A stretch of DNA of 64,000 nucleotides from Haloterrigena turkmenica DSM 5511 (GCF_000025325.1 NC_013743.1:558001-622000); one strand, 5' to 3'. Shown: positions 16,694 through 26,949, numbered from the stretch's first letter. Program-made: numbers and translations. The notes: generated by a model not told the origin, from the sequence alone.

Positions 16694-17035
16694 ATGGAAC
16701 GCGTTTCGATCGACGACTGCGAGCCGTCGGAAGCGGCCGACGGCGTCCACCTGGCGCTGCTGGCAGGCACCGACTCGATGAACGTCCAACACTTCGAGAT
16801 CGAACCCGGCGCGACCGTCGACGAGCACAGCCACCCCCACGACCAGACGGGCTACATCGTGCAGGGCGAACTGACGTTTCTCACCGACGGCGAGGAGATC
16901 GTCTGTGGGTCCGGCGACTCCTACGCGATTCCGGGCGACCAGCCCCACGCGGCCGAGAACCGCGGCGACGAGACCGTCCGCGGCGTCGACATCTTCAGCC
17001 CGCCGCGGGAAAATCCGAGCTGGCAGGAGGACTGA
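16694..17035 (+). CDS. Cupin domain protein
   Basis: A single-domain cupin of 113 residues. Motif 1 reads EHSHPHDQTGYIVQGEL with metal-ligand histidines and Glu or Gln, and motif 2 contains SYAIPGDQPHAAENRG. Small cupins bind a divalent metal and act as isomerases, dioxygenases or sugar-binding proteins; the substrate is unknown. An in-frame ATG nine codons earlier (16667) is less likely, because homology begins at MERVSIDD. The 212 bases before it contain nothing else recognisable. Confidence 0.85.
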   Translation: MERVSIDDCEPSEAADGVHLALLAGTDSMNVQHFEIEPGATVDEHSHPHDQTGYIVQGELTFLTDGEEIVCGSGDSYAIPGDQPHAAENRGDETVRGVDIFSPPRENPSWQED

Positions 17036-17077
17036 TTCGCTCGAGGGGGTACGCTTCGCGACCGCGAAGTCAGGCGA

Positions 17078-17257
17078 TTACCACGGTGCTCGCCCGCCAG
17101 ATCGCGTCGTCGAATCGCAACCGGAGGACGGCGCGCAGAGGTAGCCGACCCCCAGCGGTAGCTCCGCGAGCGGCGCGACGGTCTCCGCGAGCCGCCGCCG
17201 TCGGCTCTCGAGATCCTGTCCGAGCCCGATGCTACGATCAGATTGTTTCGCTGCCAT
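17078..17257 (-). CDS. Possible small protein or gene remnant
   Basis: A 59-residue reading frame beginning MAAKQSDRSIGLGQDLESRR. The first two thirds (to PLAELPLGVGYL) look protein-like, while the end (CDSTTRSGGRAPW) is not. That would fit a shortened or frameshifted gene. No TATA-like box is seen at the right distance. It could also be chance. The rest of 17036-17391 shows only the promoter of the transporter gene. Confidence 0.25.
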   Translation of the reverse strand: MAAKQSDRSIGLGQDLESRRRRLAETVAPLAELPLGVGYLCAPSSGCDSTTRSGGRAPW

Positions 17258-17391
17258 TTGAGTGACGCACTCGAACCGAACGGCCATAGGAGTAACAGGC
17301 CGAGTCCGCTCACCGACTGTACTCTCTCCCCCGCCGATGATTCACTGCAGAATACCACGGAGTTATACAGTTGAAATCGCAAGGTGAGGCA

Positions 17392-18765
17392 ATGGCAACC
17401 GAGTCGAAGTCATCGAACTCTCGGGGTATCGGACGCATCGGGGCATATCTCGGGCGATTGGGCCCGACGTGGCTCGCCGGCGCGATCGCGGCGGGACCGG
17501 CGACGATGGGCAGCCTGCTGGTCGCGGGGGCGAGTTTCGAGTACGCGCTGCTGTGGGTCGTCGTCCTCTCGGCGATCCTCGGCACCGTCGGCCAGTACCT
17601 CGCGATGCGGCTAGGGCTGCTCACCGAGGCGGGGATCGTCTCGGTCGCCGAGCGACACCTCGGCTCGTTCTGGGCGTGGGTGCTCGTGATCGACGCCGTG
17701 CTCGCCGCGGGGTTGGCCCAGATCGTGATCATGAAGACGCTCGCGTCGGTCAGCGCGACGATAGCCGCCGAGGCGGGCGTCGGCGTCGCCGCGCTGACCG
17801 ATCCGCGCCTCTGGGGGATCGCGTGGGCCGTCCTCCTCGCGCTGGGGCTCGCGGGCGGCGGCTACCGCTTCGCAGAGGTCGGGGCCAAGGTGCTCGTCTC
17901 GATCGTCGTCGTCGCGTTCCTCGCGGCCGCATTCGTCGCGCCGATCGATCCCGCCGCGGCGGCGGGCGGCCTGGTCCCCGGGATTCCGGCCGGCGTCGAC
18001 GGAGCCCTCGTCGCCGCGGGCATCCTCGGCGGCGCGGTCCACATCACGCTGCTGACGATGCAGAGCTACACGATGCGCGCCCGCGGCTGGACGGTCCGCG
18101 ACGCGGACACCGCACTCGTCGACATCGCGAGTTCGATGCTCCTCGCGTTCGGCGCCTTCAGCCTCGCGGTCTTTCTCGTCGCGGCGAGCGTCCTTCCGTC
18201 GGCCGGCGTCGACCCCGCGACGATCGACGGCGTGGGCGCCGCGCAGACGCTGGGCCCGGTCGCCGGGGAGTACGCCACCTGGGTGTTCCTCGCCGGTCTC
18301 CTCGGGGCCGCGGTATCGACCCTCGGCGGGAACACGATCGTCCCGCCGTACCTACTCGCCGATAAACTCGGCTGGGAGCGCTCCACCGACGACGGCCGCT
18401 ATCGGGCCGCGATCGCCGGCTTCGCGCTCGTCTCCGCCGTCGGCGCGTTCCTCGGCGGAACGTTCTTCCAGCTGCTCGTGCTCACGCTGGCGTTCGGGCT
18501 CGTCGGGACGCCCTTCGCCATCGCCGTGCTCCTCGTGCTCCTGAACGACCCCGACGTCGTCCCCGAAACGAACTCGCTGCCCGCCAACGTCGGCGGGATC
18601 GCCCTGTTCGCCGTCGCCGCCGTCCTCGCGGGCGAGTTCGTCCAGGGCGAACTCGAGACGATTACCGAACCGGCCTCGGCCTTCGTCGTCGTCTTCGCCG
18701 TCGCGATGGCGCTGGCGATCGTCGGCCTCGCCGGCAAATACGGTCGCGAGCGACTTGCGGCGTAG
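17392..18765 (+). CDS. Nramp-family-like transporter with altered metal-site motifs
   Basis: A 457-residue membrane protein with about 11 helices and the Nramp fold pattern: GPTWLAGAIAAGPATMGSL in helix 1, FEYALLWVVV in helix 2 and a helix 6 around GGAVHITLLTMQS. The canonical helix-1 DPGN is replaced by GPAT and the helix-6 MPH(N) by AVHI, so the usual Mn/Fe coordination site is absent. Such Nramp-related proteins include Mg2+ or non-metal carriers; the substrate is unknown. ATG 17392 follows both a TATA-like GTTATACAG (17361-17369) and AAGGTGAGG directly upstream. Confidence 0.8.
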   Translation: MATESKSSNSRGIGRIGAYLGRLGPTWLAGAIAAGPATMGSLLVAGASFEYALLWVVVLSAILGTVGQYLAMRLGLLTEAGIVSVAERHLGSFWAWVLVIDAVLAAGLAQIVIMKTLASVSATIAAEAGVGVAALTDPRLWGIAWAVLLALGLAGGGYRFAEVGAKVLVSIVVVAFLAAAFVAPIDPAAAAGGLVPGIPAGVDGALVAAGILGGAVHITLLTMQSYTMRARGWTVRDADTALVDIASSMLLAFGAFSLAVFLVAASVLPSAGVDPATIDGVGAAQTLGPVAGEYATWVFLAGLLGAAVSTLGGNTIVPPYLLADKLGWERSTDDGRYRAAIAGFALVSAVGAFLGGTFFQLLVLTLAFGLVGTPFAIAVLLVLLNDPDVVPETNSLPANVGGIALFAVAAVLAGEFVQGELETITEPASAFVVVFAVAMALAIVGLAGKYGRERLAA

Positions 18766-18828
18766 GACGGATTCCCGTTCGCGTTCCGCGGACCAATTTT
18801 CAAGCCGTTCGGGATCGACACTCAGCGC

Positions 18829-19563
18829 ATGCCAGCGTTAGCAGACGACGTCATCGTCGTCACGGGCGCGAGCCGCGGCCTCGGCCGCGCGATGGTCGAA
18901 CGCTTTTCCGACGAGGGCGCACGCGTCGTCCTCACCGCCCGCGACGAGGAACGGATGGACGAGATCGCTACCGACCTGCCCGGCGAGTCGCTCGTCGTCC
19001 CCGCGGACGTTCGGGACGCCGACGCCGTCGAGCGGGTCGTCGCCCGCACGATCGAGGAATTCGACCGCGTCGACACGCTGGTCAACAACGCCGGCGTCAG
19101 TTTGCTCGGGATGTACGACGGGCGAAACCGGCTCGAGGAGATCAGCGAAGAGGACTGGGACACCGTCCTCGAGGTCAACTTAAAGGGCGTCTTTCTCTTC
19201 ACCCGCGCGGTCCTTCCGCACATGTACGAGCGGGAGAGCGGCAATATCGTCAACGTCTCCTCGGGACTCGGCCGCCATGCCATCGCCGGCGCGGGCCCCT
19301 ACGTTAGTTCGAAGTGGGGCCTCGAGGGACTCACGCGGACGACGGCACTCGAGGCCGAGGATCGCGGCGTCAACGCCAACGCCGTCGATCCGGGCGGTCG
19401 GGTCGACACCGCTATCTGGGATCACCTGCCCGACGACGAGCGCGAGGAGATCCTCGATCCCGACGTGATGAACGACGCCGCCGTGCTCCTCGCGGCGCAG
19501 GGGCCCGACGGCGTCAGCGGCGAGTCGATGCCCGCCGAGGAGTGGGAGCAGCGGCTCGGCTAG
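18829..19563 (+). CDS. Short-chain dehydrogenase/reductase
   Basis: Classical SDR of 244 residues. The cofactor motif TGASRGLG sits at 13-20, NNAG in VNNAGVSLLG near 86, the active-site Ser in NVSSGLG, and Y-x3-K in PYVSSKWG. The basic residue after the Gly motif (VLTARDEER) suggests NADP(H). The substrate is unknown. It starts 63 bases after the transporter on the same strand. Confidence 0.88.
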   Translation: MPALADDVIVVTGASRGLGRAMVERFSDEGARVVLTARDEERMDEIATDLPGESLVVPADVRDADAVERVVARTIEEFDRVDTLVNNAGVSLLGMYDGRNRLEEISEEDWDTVLEVNLKGVFLFTRAVLPHMYERESGNIVNVSSGLGRHAIAGAGPYVSSKWGLEGLTRTTALEAEDRGVNANAVDPGGRVDTAIWDHLPDDEREEILDPDVMNDAAVLLAAQGPDGVSGESMPAEEWEQRLG

Positions 19564-19641
19564 CGCGTTCGAGTCTCACTTCCGTCGATTCTGTCGGCGG
19601 TCCCACAACTACTATATCGACGGTCGATTTCTTTCCGCGCG

Positions 19642-20307
19642 ATGAGCCGGGAATTAGACGCGCTCGCTCGAGAGCTATCGATTCCGTACTACGAAGCCGC
19701 CCTCCCCGCACACGACAGTTTCCACGCCAACCGCGTCCGCGACATGGCGCTCCGATTGGCGAACGAGTGCGAGGAAACCGTCGACCGAGACGTGCTGTCG
19801 GCGGCCGCGTGGTTGCACGACATCGGACGCCCCGCGGAGCGAACGGGCGAGATCGACGATCACGACGAATGGGGTGCGGGCGAAGCGGCGAAGCTTCTCG
19901 CGGCCGAAGACGTGTCCGCCGGCCGAATCGCTGCGATCGAACACTGCATTCGGACACACAGTATTCGGTCCAGTTCTCCGGAGCCCGAGACGCTCGAGGC
20001 GACGTTGCTCTTCGACGCGGACAAGTTGGACGCGACCGGTGCGGTCGGAATCGTCCGGCTGGCCTGTATCGTCGGCGAGCGATCGGGCCGAACGGGCGAG
20101 AAACACGCGGTGATCGACGACCCATCGGTACAGCGGGCGGCGACGGCGGACGGCCCGGACGTCGCGCTCCTTCGCGAGTGGGCGAGAGAGCGCCTGGACG
20201 AGTTGTACACGGACCCTGCCCGTCGTCTCGGGGCGTCCCGATGGGAGTTCATGGAGTCGTTTTTCGCCCGCTTCGCCGACGAACTCGGGGTCGAGGGAGA
20301 GCGGTAA
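19642..20307 (+). CDS. HD-domain phosphohydrolase
   Basis: A 221-residue all-helical HD-superfamily protein: H28 in DSFHANRV, H59-D60 in AWLHDIGR, a His pair near 101-106 (IEHCIRTHS) and D126 in LFDADKLDA. This is the ligand set for divalent-metal phosphomonoesterases or phosphodiesterases acting on nucleotides. The specific substrate cannot be told. It is a stand-alone gene ending 21 bases from the convergent GNAT gene. Confidence 0.88.
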   Translation: MSRELDALARELSIPYYEAALPAHDSFHANRVRDMALRLANECEETVDRDVLSAAAWLHDIGRPAERTGEIDDHDEWGAGEAAKLLAAEDVSAGRIAAIEHCIRTHSIRSSSPEPETLEATLLFDADKLDATGAVGIVRLACIVGERSGRTGEKHAVIDDPSVQRAATADGPDVALLREWARERLDELYTDPARRLGASRWEFMESFFARFADELGVEGER

Positions 20308-20328
20308 CGGACTCGGGCGAGACGGTGG

Positions 20329-20769
20329 CTACTCCGACTCCCCGAGCAATTTCCGCATCTTGACGTGGGGAATCCCGGCCTCCTCGAACTCCTCGCCGTG
20401 GCGTTCGTAGCCCAGACTGCGGTAGAAGCCGGCCGCTCGCGTTTGCGAGTGCAGTTTCAGCGACTCGAGTCCCTCCTCCCGAGCCCGCACCTCGACGGCG
20501 TCCATCACCGCGCGGCCGACGCCGTCCTCCCGGTGGGACTCGAGCACGGCGACGCGCTCGACCTTGCCGACGCCGTCTTCGTACTCCCGCAGGCGGGCGG
20601 CGCCCACCGGCTCGTCGCCGTCGTAGGCGACGAAGTGGGTCGCGGTCTCGTCGTGTGCGTCATACTCGAGTTCCTCGTCGACGCCCTGTTCCTCGACGAA
20701 GACGGTCTGCCGGACCGCGAAGGCGTCCTCGCGCGCTCGCTCCGCGTCGGCGACGCGTACCTCGGTCAT
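20329..20769 (-). CDS. GNAT-family N-acetyltransferase (ElaA-like)
   Basis: 146 residues with the GNAT core: VRQTVFVEEQGVDEELEYD at the N-terminus, GAARLREYEDGVGKVERVAV as motif A strand, and the acetyl-CoA loop SHREDGVGRAVMDAVE near 76-91. The FVEEQGV and HSQTRAAGFYRSLGY motifs resemble the ElaA/YjcF-type group. The acceptor is unknown. It is probably monocistronic. Confidence 0.88.
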   Translation of the reverse strand: MTEVRVADAERAREDAFAVRQTVFVEEQGVDEELEYDAHDETATHFVAYDGDEPVGAARLREYEDGVGKVERVAVLESHREDGVGRAVMDAVEVRAREEGLESLKLHSQTRAAGFYRSLGYERHGEEFEEAGIPHVKMRKLLGESE

Positions 20770-20942
20770 CGGCCGCGAGTACGCGCGGCCGCGACGAGAA
20801 CGTTACGGCGGACGACTTCCGTTCCGGCCCGCGGCGCCGATTCAGTACCTGGTCTGGAACTGTCGCACCGCGTCGAAGAATTCCCGGCGCTTGCAATCGA
20901 TATCCGGACCAACCCTCGATGGCGTCGTCCGCCGTCGAGGCG

Positions 20943-21458
20943 TCACTCCACCGATCGCTCGAGGACTGCCTCAATGTCGGCCGCGATCGCGCCGGACGCG
21001 TCCTCGGGGACGCGGTCGAGCCAGATGACGTCCGTCACGTCCTCGCCTGTGACCGTCGGCTCGTCGGCGATCGGCCGACCCGGAACCGACGCCGTCCGGA
21101 CGAGCACGTCGTAGGTCGTCCGCTGTTGATCCGCGTCATCGTCCCGTTCGAACTCGACCCGCCGGACGCGCACCGGCTCGGCGATACCGGCGTCGACGCC
21201 GGTCAGCGACTCGAGAGAGCGGCGGGCGATGGTGTCCCAGTTGTCGTCCGGGCCGACCGGCGCACCGGGGAGCGTCCAGCCGCGGACGCCGTCGGCAACC
21301 AGCAGCACCTCGCCGGCATCGTTCGCGACGCCGAGGGTCAGGTGGTCTTCGAGGTCGCGGGCGGTCTCGAACTCGGTTCGGGTGAGCGTCTGCGTCTCGG
21401 TCTGCACGTCGACGTCGTCGCGCTCACAGAGGGATTCGGGCTCGAGGGTTGGACTCAT
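20943..21458 (-). CDS. Nudix-fold protein with degenerate Nudix box
   Basis: 171 residues. The fold is indicated by DHLTLGVANDAGEVLLVADG, then GWTLPGAPVGPDDNWDTIAR, followed by the box position RRSLESLTGVD. Compared with GX5EX7REUXEEXGU, the Glu after the Arg and one of the two later Glu are replaced by Ser, so metal-dependent pyrophosphatase activity is doubtful. It may bind a nucleotide-like ligand without hydrolysis. ATG 21458 is preferred; a longer frame to 21566 is not protein-like. Confidence 0.65.
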   Translation of the reverse strand: MSPTLEPESLCERDDVDVQTETQTLTRTEFETARDLEDHLTLGVANDAGEVLLVADGVRGWTLPGAPVGPDDNWDTIARRSLESLTGVDAGIAEPVRVRRVEFERDDDADQQRTTYDVLVRTASVPGRPIADEPTVTGEDVTDVIWLDRVPEDASGAIAADIEAVLERSVE

Positions 21459-21639
21459 GGGTAACACGCGTCGACACCGCCCCGAAAAGCTACTGATCCC
21501 GTTCGGAACGGTCGCTTCCGGTCCGCCCCGTTCCGATTGTCTCGTGTTCGTCCGAGCGACCCCCATTGACCGTTGTCAGCATAGTGAGTGGTAGGCCAGT
21601 GTGTCTTTACGGCAGCGCCGTTTCCGGACGTACGAAGCA

Positions 21640-23376
21640 ATGAGCGCCGAGCCACACGCCGACGTCTCCGATCGCTCGACCGGCGAGTCGGAACGCGGAT
21701 CGAGCGCGCCGTTTCGATTGGGGCCGCGCCAGTTCCGCTGGGCGTGGATCGTCGCGGGACTGTTCGTCCTCGCGTCGGCTGGCTGGCTGCGCTTTTCGAT
21801 CGGCGGCACCCGGGGAACGCTCCTCTACTCGAACGTCGTCCTCACCGCCAGCGCGGCCGCGGCCGCCGTCGCACTGGGACTGCTGGCCCGCCGGAGCGAG
21901 CCGCCGGACGCGCTCGGCTGGGGGCTCGTCGCGGTCGGTACCGGCCTGTTCGCGGCCGGCGAGTTCGCGTGGATGTACTACGAACTATGGCTGGGCGGCG
22001 TTCCGTTCCCCGGTGTGCCGGACCTCTTCTATCTCAGCGACTACCTCTTCCTCGCGGCCGGATTGCTGGTGATCGCCGTGTCCCAGCACCGGCTGGGATC
22101 GCTCCTCCGGATCATCCTCGACGGGCTCCTCGTCGCGCTCGCCCTGCTCGCGATCAGTTGGCAGTTCGTGCTCGAGCCGATCCTGGCGAGCGGGGCCGCC
22201 GGCGGTGCGACGCTCTGGGTGTCCGCGGCGTACCCGTCGCTCGACATCGTCCTCGCCGCGGTCGCGTTCGTCGTCGCGGCCCACGCCCGCGGGCCGCGGC
22301 GCGTCCCGATCACGCTCCTCGCCGCGGGCAACGTCGTCTGGGCGTTCGGCGACAGCGCGTTCGCGTATCTGTCGATCACGGGCGGGTACGTCTACGGCGA
22401 GTTCGACGCGATCTGGCTCGCCGGCAATCTGATCGTCGCACTCGCCGCGCTCCATCCGTCGGCGGCGACGCCCCCGCTCGAGGGCGATCGACGACGGTAC
22501 GCGTTCCGGGAGACGGTCGCCCCCTACGCGCCGTTCCTGCTCGCGATGGCCGTGACGGGCTACGCCGCCTCGACCGGCACTCTCGGTCCGGTCGAACTCG
22601 CGCTCGGCGCGCTCGTGTTGCTCGCGCTCGTCGCCCGGCAGACGTACGTCTTCTTCGACGCGGCGGCGCTCTCCCGGTGCCTCGAGCGCAACGAGGAGAC
22701 GCTCTCCCGGCGCAACGAGGAGTTGCTGCTCCTGAACCGGATCGTTCGCCACGACATCCGCAACGACATGGCGGTCGTCCTCGGCTGGGGCGAGGAACTG
22801 AACGACCGCCTCGACGACGATGACGAGCGCGCGATGCTCGAGCGAATGCTGGATACGACGCAACATACGATCGAACTCACCGAGACGCTCCAGGCGTTCA
22901 CCGAACTCTGGGATGACGACGGCGATCGGGCCACGAACCCGGTCTCGCTCGAGGCGATGCTCGCCGAGACGCTCGAGCGGCGGCGCGAGGCGTACGCCGA
23001 CGTCGAGTTCGTCGTCGACGGATCGATTCCGGCGGTGACCGTCAGCGCCGGGCCGCTCCTGTCGACCGTGTTCAGAAACCTCCTGAACAACGCGGTCCAG
23101 CACAACGACGCGGCCGACCCACGCGTCGTCATCGCTGCCGACACCGGACCGGAGACGGCGACCGTCCGCATCGCCGATAACGGTCCGGGCGTTCCGGCCG
23201 ACCGGCGCGACGCCGTCTTCGGCCGCGGCGAGATGGGCCTCGAGAGCGAGGGATCGGGCGTCGGACTCTACCTCGTCGACACGCTCGTCTCGCAGTACGG
23301 CGGCGACGTGTGGATCGAATCGAGCGAACTGGGTGGGGCCGCCGTCGTCGTCGAACTGCAGCGTTATCGGGAGTGA
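21640..23376 (+). CDS. Membrane sensor histidine kinase
   Basis: 578 residues. About ten predicted membrane helices fill the first 340, with the PFPGVPDLFYLSDYLFL stretch also seen in other uncharacterised integral-membrane sensor regions. The phosphoacceptor is H371 in RIVRHDIRNDM, followed by an N box FRNLLNNAVQHND, a G1 box DNGPGVP and a G2 box GSGVGLYLV. It is therefore a complete kinase core with no PAS domain. No receiver gene is adjacent. ATG 21640 is preferred to GTG 21601 because the intervening residues are not family-like. Confidence 0.9.
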   Translation: MSAEPHADVSDRSTGESERGSSAPFRLGPRQFRWAWIVAGLFVLASAGWLRFSIGGTRGTLLYSNVVLTASAAAAAVALGLLARRSEPPDALGWGLVAVGTGLFAAGEFAWMYYELWLGGVPFPGVPDLFYLSDYLFLAAGLLVIAVSQHRLGSLLRIILDGLLVALALLAISWQFVLEPILASGAAGGATLWVSAAYPSLDIVLAAVAFVVAAHARGPRRVPITLLAAGNVVWAFGDSAFAYLSITGGYVYGEFDAIWLAGNLIVALAALHPSAATPPLEGDRRRYAFRETVAPYAPFLLAMAVTGYAASTGTLGPVELALGALVLLALVARQTYVFFDAAALSRCLERNEETLSRRNEELLLLNRIVRHDIRNDMAVVLGWGEELNDRLDDDDERAMLERMLDTTQHTIELTETLQAFTELWDDDGDRATNPVSLEAMLAETLERRREAYADVEFVVDGSIPAVTVSAGPLLSTVFRNLLNNAVQHNDAADPRVVIAADTGPETATVRIADNGPGVPADRRDAVFGRGEMGLESEGSGVGLYLVDTLVSQYGGDVWIESSELGGAAVVVELQRYRE

Positions 23377-23402
23377 TCCCGAGGGCGGGGAGACGACGGA
23401 CT

Positions 23403-23428
23403 CGCTATCGGACTCGAGTCCGGTAGCG
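23403..23428 (+). terminator. Palindrome after histidine kinase gene
   Basis: CGCTATCGGACTC and GAGTCCGGTAGCG form a 26-base palindrome with one G-T type mismatch, 27 bases past the stop at 23376. It may mark the transcript 3' end. There is no T-tract directly after it, so its role as a terminator is uncertain. Confidence 0.35.
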
Positions 23429-23557
23429 ATCGACTCGTCGCTATCGAACGCCGTGATACAACGAAAGAAGCGGGCGAAACAGATTTCGAGAGCGTCTCAG
23501 AGCGTCAGAGCGCCGGATGTTCGGCGGGTTGGCCGTCTTACGACAGCCGTTCGATGT

Positions 23558-23578
23558 TCTCGCGGCTTCGCCGCGAGA
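23558..23578 (-). terminator. Hairpin after icd
   Basis: TCTCGCGGC and GCCGCGAGA form a perfect nine-base-pair stem with loop TTC. It begins 14 bases past the icd stop on the minus strand, a plausible 3'-end structure. Confidence 0.45.
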
Positions 23579-23592
23579 GGACGAGAAGGTCT

Positions 23593-24870
<1,278 letters not shown>

Positions 24871-25495
24871 CTCGTCTGTACGGTTACTCGATGGGGGTAA
24901 AAGGCCTACCATTTCCATCGACGGCCGGCAAAAATTGAACGATTCCCGACAAGCCTGCACGAGATATCGGAGTCGAGAGGCTCTGAAACGCCGGTATGTT
25001 TCCGAATCTGGAAATTCGGCGTATATAAACATTCGTCTTATGACGGGTCTATGAGTGGACAAAACGCAACTTTGTCTCGACGGCAGGTGTGACGGGTATC
25101 GACGAATGTGGAACTCTCGAGACGTGGACACCGCGACGTAGCGCGCGTCACTCGCGGGCGGAAAATCGAGCCGTGAACGCCCTCGAGATCGACGGGTCCA
25201 CCCGCCGGGTCGTTCGCCGCCGACTCGAGGGCGGTTCACGACGCTCGTCGACCGTCCGAGCCGACTCGCTCGGCAGTGGCGTCTCTCACGCCGGCGGCAT
25301 CGACGCGAGCGATCGACAAAACGTCAGTGACTGTTTCTGACAACGCTCTAATGTTATCGATGATTTCCGCTCGAGACGATGGCCGAAACGGCTCGAGTCG
25401 ACGACCGGCAATCGGTCGCCGGCCAGCGATCGGCGCCGGGAGTTCGACAATCGACGTCGAGTAGTTTTATCATCGTCGTTGCCGTGGTCGAACCT
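24871..25495. other. 625-base gap with icd promoter and an orphan promoter
   Basis: The first part holds the icd promoter. A strong plus-strand TATA box lies at 25021-25030. From about 25100 to 25460 no coding sequence or clear repeat is seen. A TATA-like TTTTAT at 25465-25470 precedes the small zinc-finger gene. Confidence 0.5.
25021..25030 (+). promoter_or_regulatory. Orphan TATA box with 13-codon ORF
   Basis: GTATATAAAC is centred 26 bases before an ATG at 25051, the ideal leaderless geometry. That frame stops after 13 codons (MSGQNATLSRRQV, stop at 25090-25092). The SRRQV end resembles the start of a Tat signal, so the promoter may belong to a truncated exported-protein gene, a tiny peptide or a non-coding RNA. 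Confidence 0.5.
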
Positions 25496-25609
25496 ATGCT
25501 GGAAACACCACACTACGCGGCGCGACACTGCCCCCACTGTGCGACGACGCTGTCGAACGTGCAGGGCGTCGCCGCCTGTCCGGAGTGTCAGTGGATCGAT
25601 AGCGACTGA
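25496..25609 (+). CDS. Small zinc-finger protein (37 aa)
   Basis: A 37-residue protein with two knuckles, CPHC (residues 12-15) and CPEC (28-31), expected to bind one zinc ion. This is the haloarchaeal class of one-domain small zinc-finger proteins; several members affect biofilm, swarming or stress phenotypes, but this one is not identified. The TATA-like TTTTAT 27-30 bases upstream supports a leaderless ATG. It lies 105 bases before map on the same strand. Confidence 0.75.
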   Translation: MLETPHYAARHCPHCATTLSNVQGVAACPECQWIDSD

Positions 25610-25714
25610 CGCTCAGCGACGGCGTCGGTCCGGCCGTCCCCGCCGCCCGGTCGCGTTCCCGAGCCCCGCCGCCGAGGCGGAACCTCTTTTTGTCGACCGG
25701 TACAACCCCGGTGC

Positions 25715-26617
25715 ATGGCCGAATCCGAGGTGGACTTAGAGTCCGAGAAGTACGAGAAGCACCGCGAGGCGGGGGAAATCCTCGCGCAGGTGCGCGAAGA
25801 GGCAGCCGAGCGCGTCGAGGTCGGCACGAGCCACCTCAAGATCGCCGAGTTCGCCGAGGATCGCATTCGGGAACTCGGCGGCGAACCCGCCTTCCCGGTC
25901 AACATCTCGATCGACGAGGAGGCGGCCCACGCGACGCCCTCGATCGACGATGACACCACGTTCGGCGAGGAGATGGTTAACTTAGACATCGGCGTCCACG
26001 TCGACGGCTGGCTGGCCGACACCGCCATCACCGTCGACCTCTCGGGTAACCCGGAGCTCGCCGAGGCCTCCGAGCAGGCCCTCGAGGCCGCTCTGGACAT
26101 CATCGAACCGGGCGTCGACACCGGCGATATCGGCGCCGAGATCGAGGACGTCATCGACGGCTACGGCTACAACCCCGTCGTCAACCTGACCGGGCACGGA
26201 CTGGGCCACTGGGAGCAACACACCAGCCCGAACATACCCAACCGTGCGGTCTCGCAGGGGACGACCCTCGAGGTCGGCGACGTCGTCGCTATCGAACCGT
26301 TCGCGACCGACGGCGGCGGCAAGGTCAGCGAGGGCGCCAGCGAGGAAATTTTCGCCTTAGAGCGCGAGGGCTCGGTACGCAACCGGCAGGCCCGCGAAGC
26401 GCTGGAGCAGATCACCGAGGAGTTCCGCACGCTGCCCTTCGCGACGCGGTGGCTCGAGACCGACCGACCGGAGATGGCGCTGCGCCGTCTCAAGCGCAAC
26501 GACATCGTCCACGGCTACCCCGTGTTGAAGGAGGACGACGGCTACCTCGTCAGCCAGAAGGAGCACACGATCATTATCACCGAGGACGGCTGCGAAGTCA
26601 CGACGGCGTCGGACTGA
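25715..26617 (+). CDS. map: Methionine aminopeptidase (type II, archaeal)
   Basis: Removes the initiator methionine from nascent proteins. It has 300 residues, and all five metal ligands are in place: D91 and D102 (NLDIGVHVDGWLADTA), H161 (TGHGLG), E194 (AIEPF) and E283 (QKEHTIIIT). The helical insert typical of type II enzymes lies at about 204-275. The TATA-like CTCTTTTTG before the ATG supports the start. It is a single essential housekeeping gene. Confidence 0.96.
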   Translation: MAESEVDLESEKYEKHREAGEILAQVREEAAERVEVGTSHLKIAEFAEDRIRELGGEPAFPVNISIDEEAAHATPSIDDDTTFGEEMVNLDIGVHVDGWLADTAITVDLSGNPELAEASEQALEAALDIIEPGVDTGDIGAEIEDVIDGYGYNPVVNLTGHGLGHWEQHTSPNIPNRAVSQGTTLEVGDVVAIEPFATDGGGKVSEGASEEIFALEREGSVRNRQAREALEQITEEFRTLPFATRWLETDRPEMALRRLKRNDIVHGYPVLKEDDGYLVSQKEHTIIITEDGCEVTTASD

Positions 26618-26748
26618 CCGTCACAGCCTCGACTCGAGCGGTTCGCTAACTCACTGACGAGCGGTCGCGTCGAAAAGAGGGATGTAGGGGGGTTCGCGGG
26701 AGACCGGCAACGAGGGCGGTTCGTAGCGCGGTCGTCAGTCGATCGTTC

Positions 26749-26949
26749 TCAGGCGTTGTTCATCCGCTGGCTCGAGCGGTTGCCACACCGCTGGCACTCG
26801 GCCACGCGGTAGGGTTCGCGCGAGAACTGCGCGTTCTCTTTCTTCAGGCTCTCGGTTCGGATCTGGACGGACACTTCGTGGAGTGTCTCGAGGTCGCAGT
26901 CGGGGCAGTGCTCGGTCATCCCGTTGAAGGAGTCGTCAGTCGTTGCCAT
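26749..26949 (-). CDS. DUF7835-like zinc beta-ribbon protein
   Basis: 66 residues with CPDC near the N-terminus and CQRCG near the C-terminus, separated by an alternating beta-rich segment (HEVSVQIRTES and SREPYRVAE). This matches the haloarchaeal DUF7835 putative zinc beta-ribbon family. The function is unknown; nucleic-acid or ribosome association is only a guess. ATG 26949 is set by the TATA-like ATTTAAGC at about 26973-26982. Confidence 0.8.
   Translation of the reverse strand: MATTDDSFNGMTEHCPDCDLETLHEVSVQIRTESLKKENAQFSREPYRVAECQRCGNRSSQRMNNA

Noticed and set aside
25089-25340. 83-codon frame after the orphan promoter
   Set aside because: Composition is not protein-like (Arg/Ser runs) and the start does not fit the TATA spacing.
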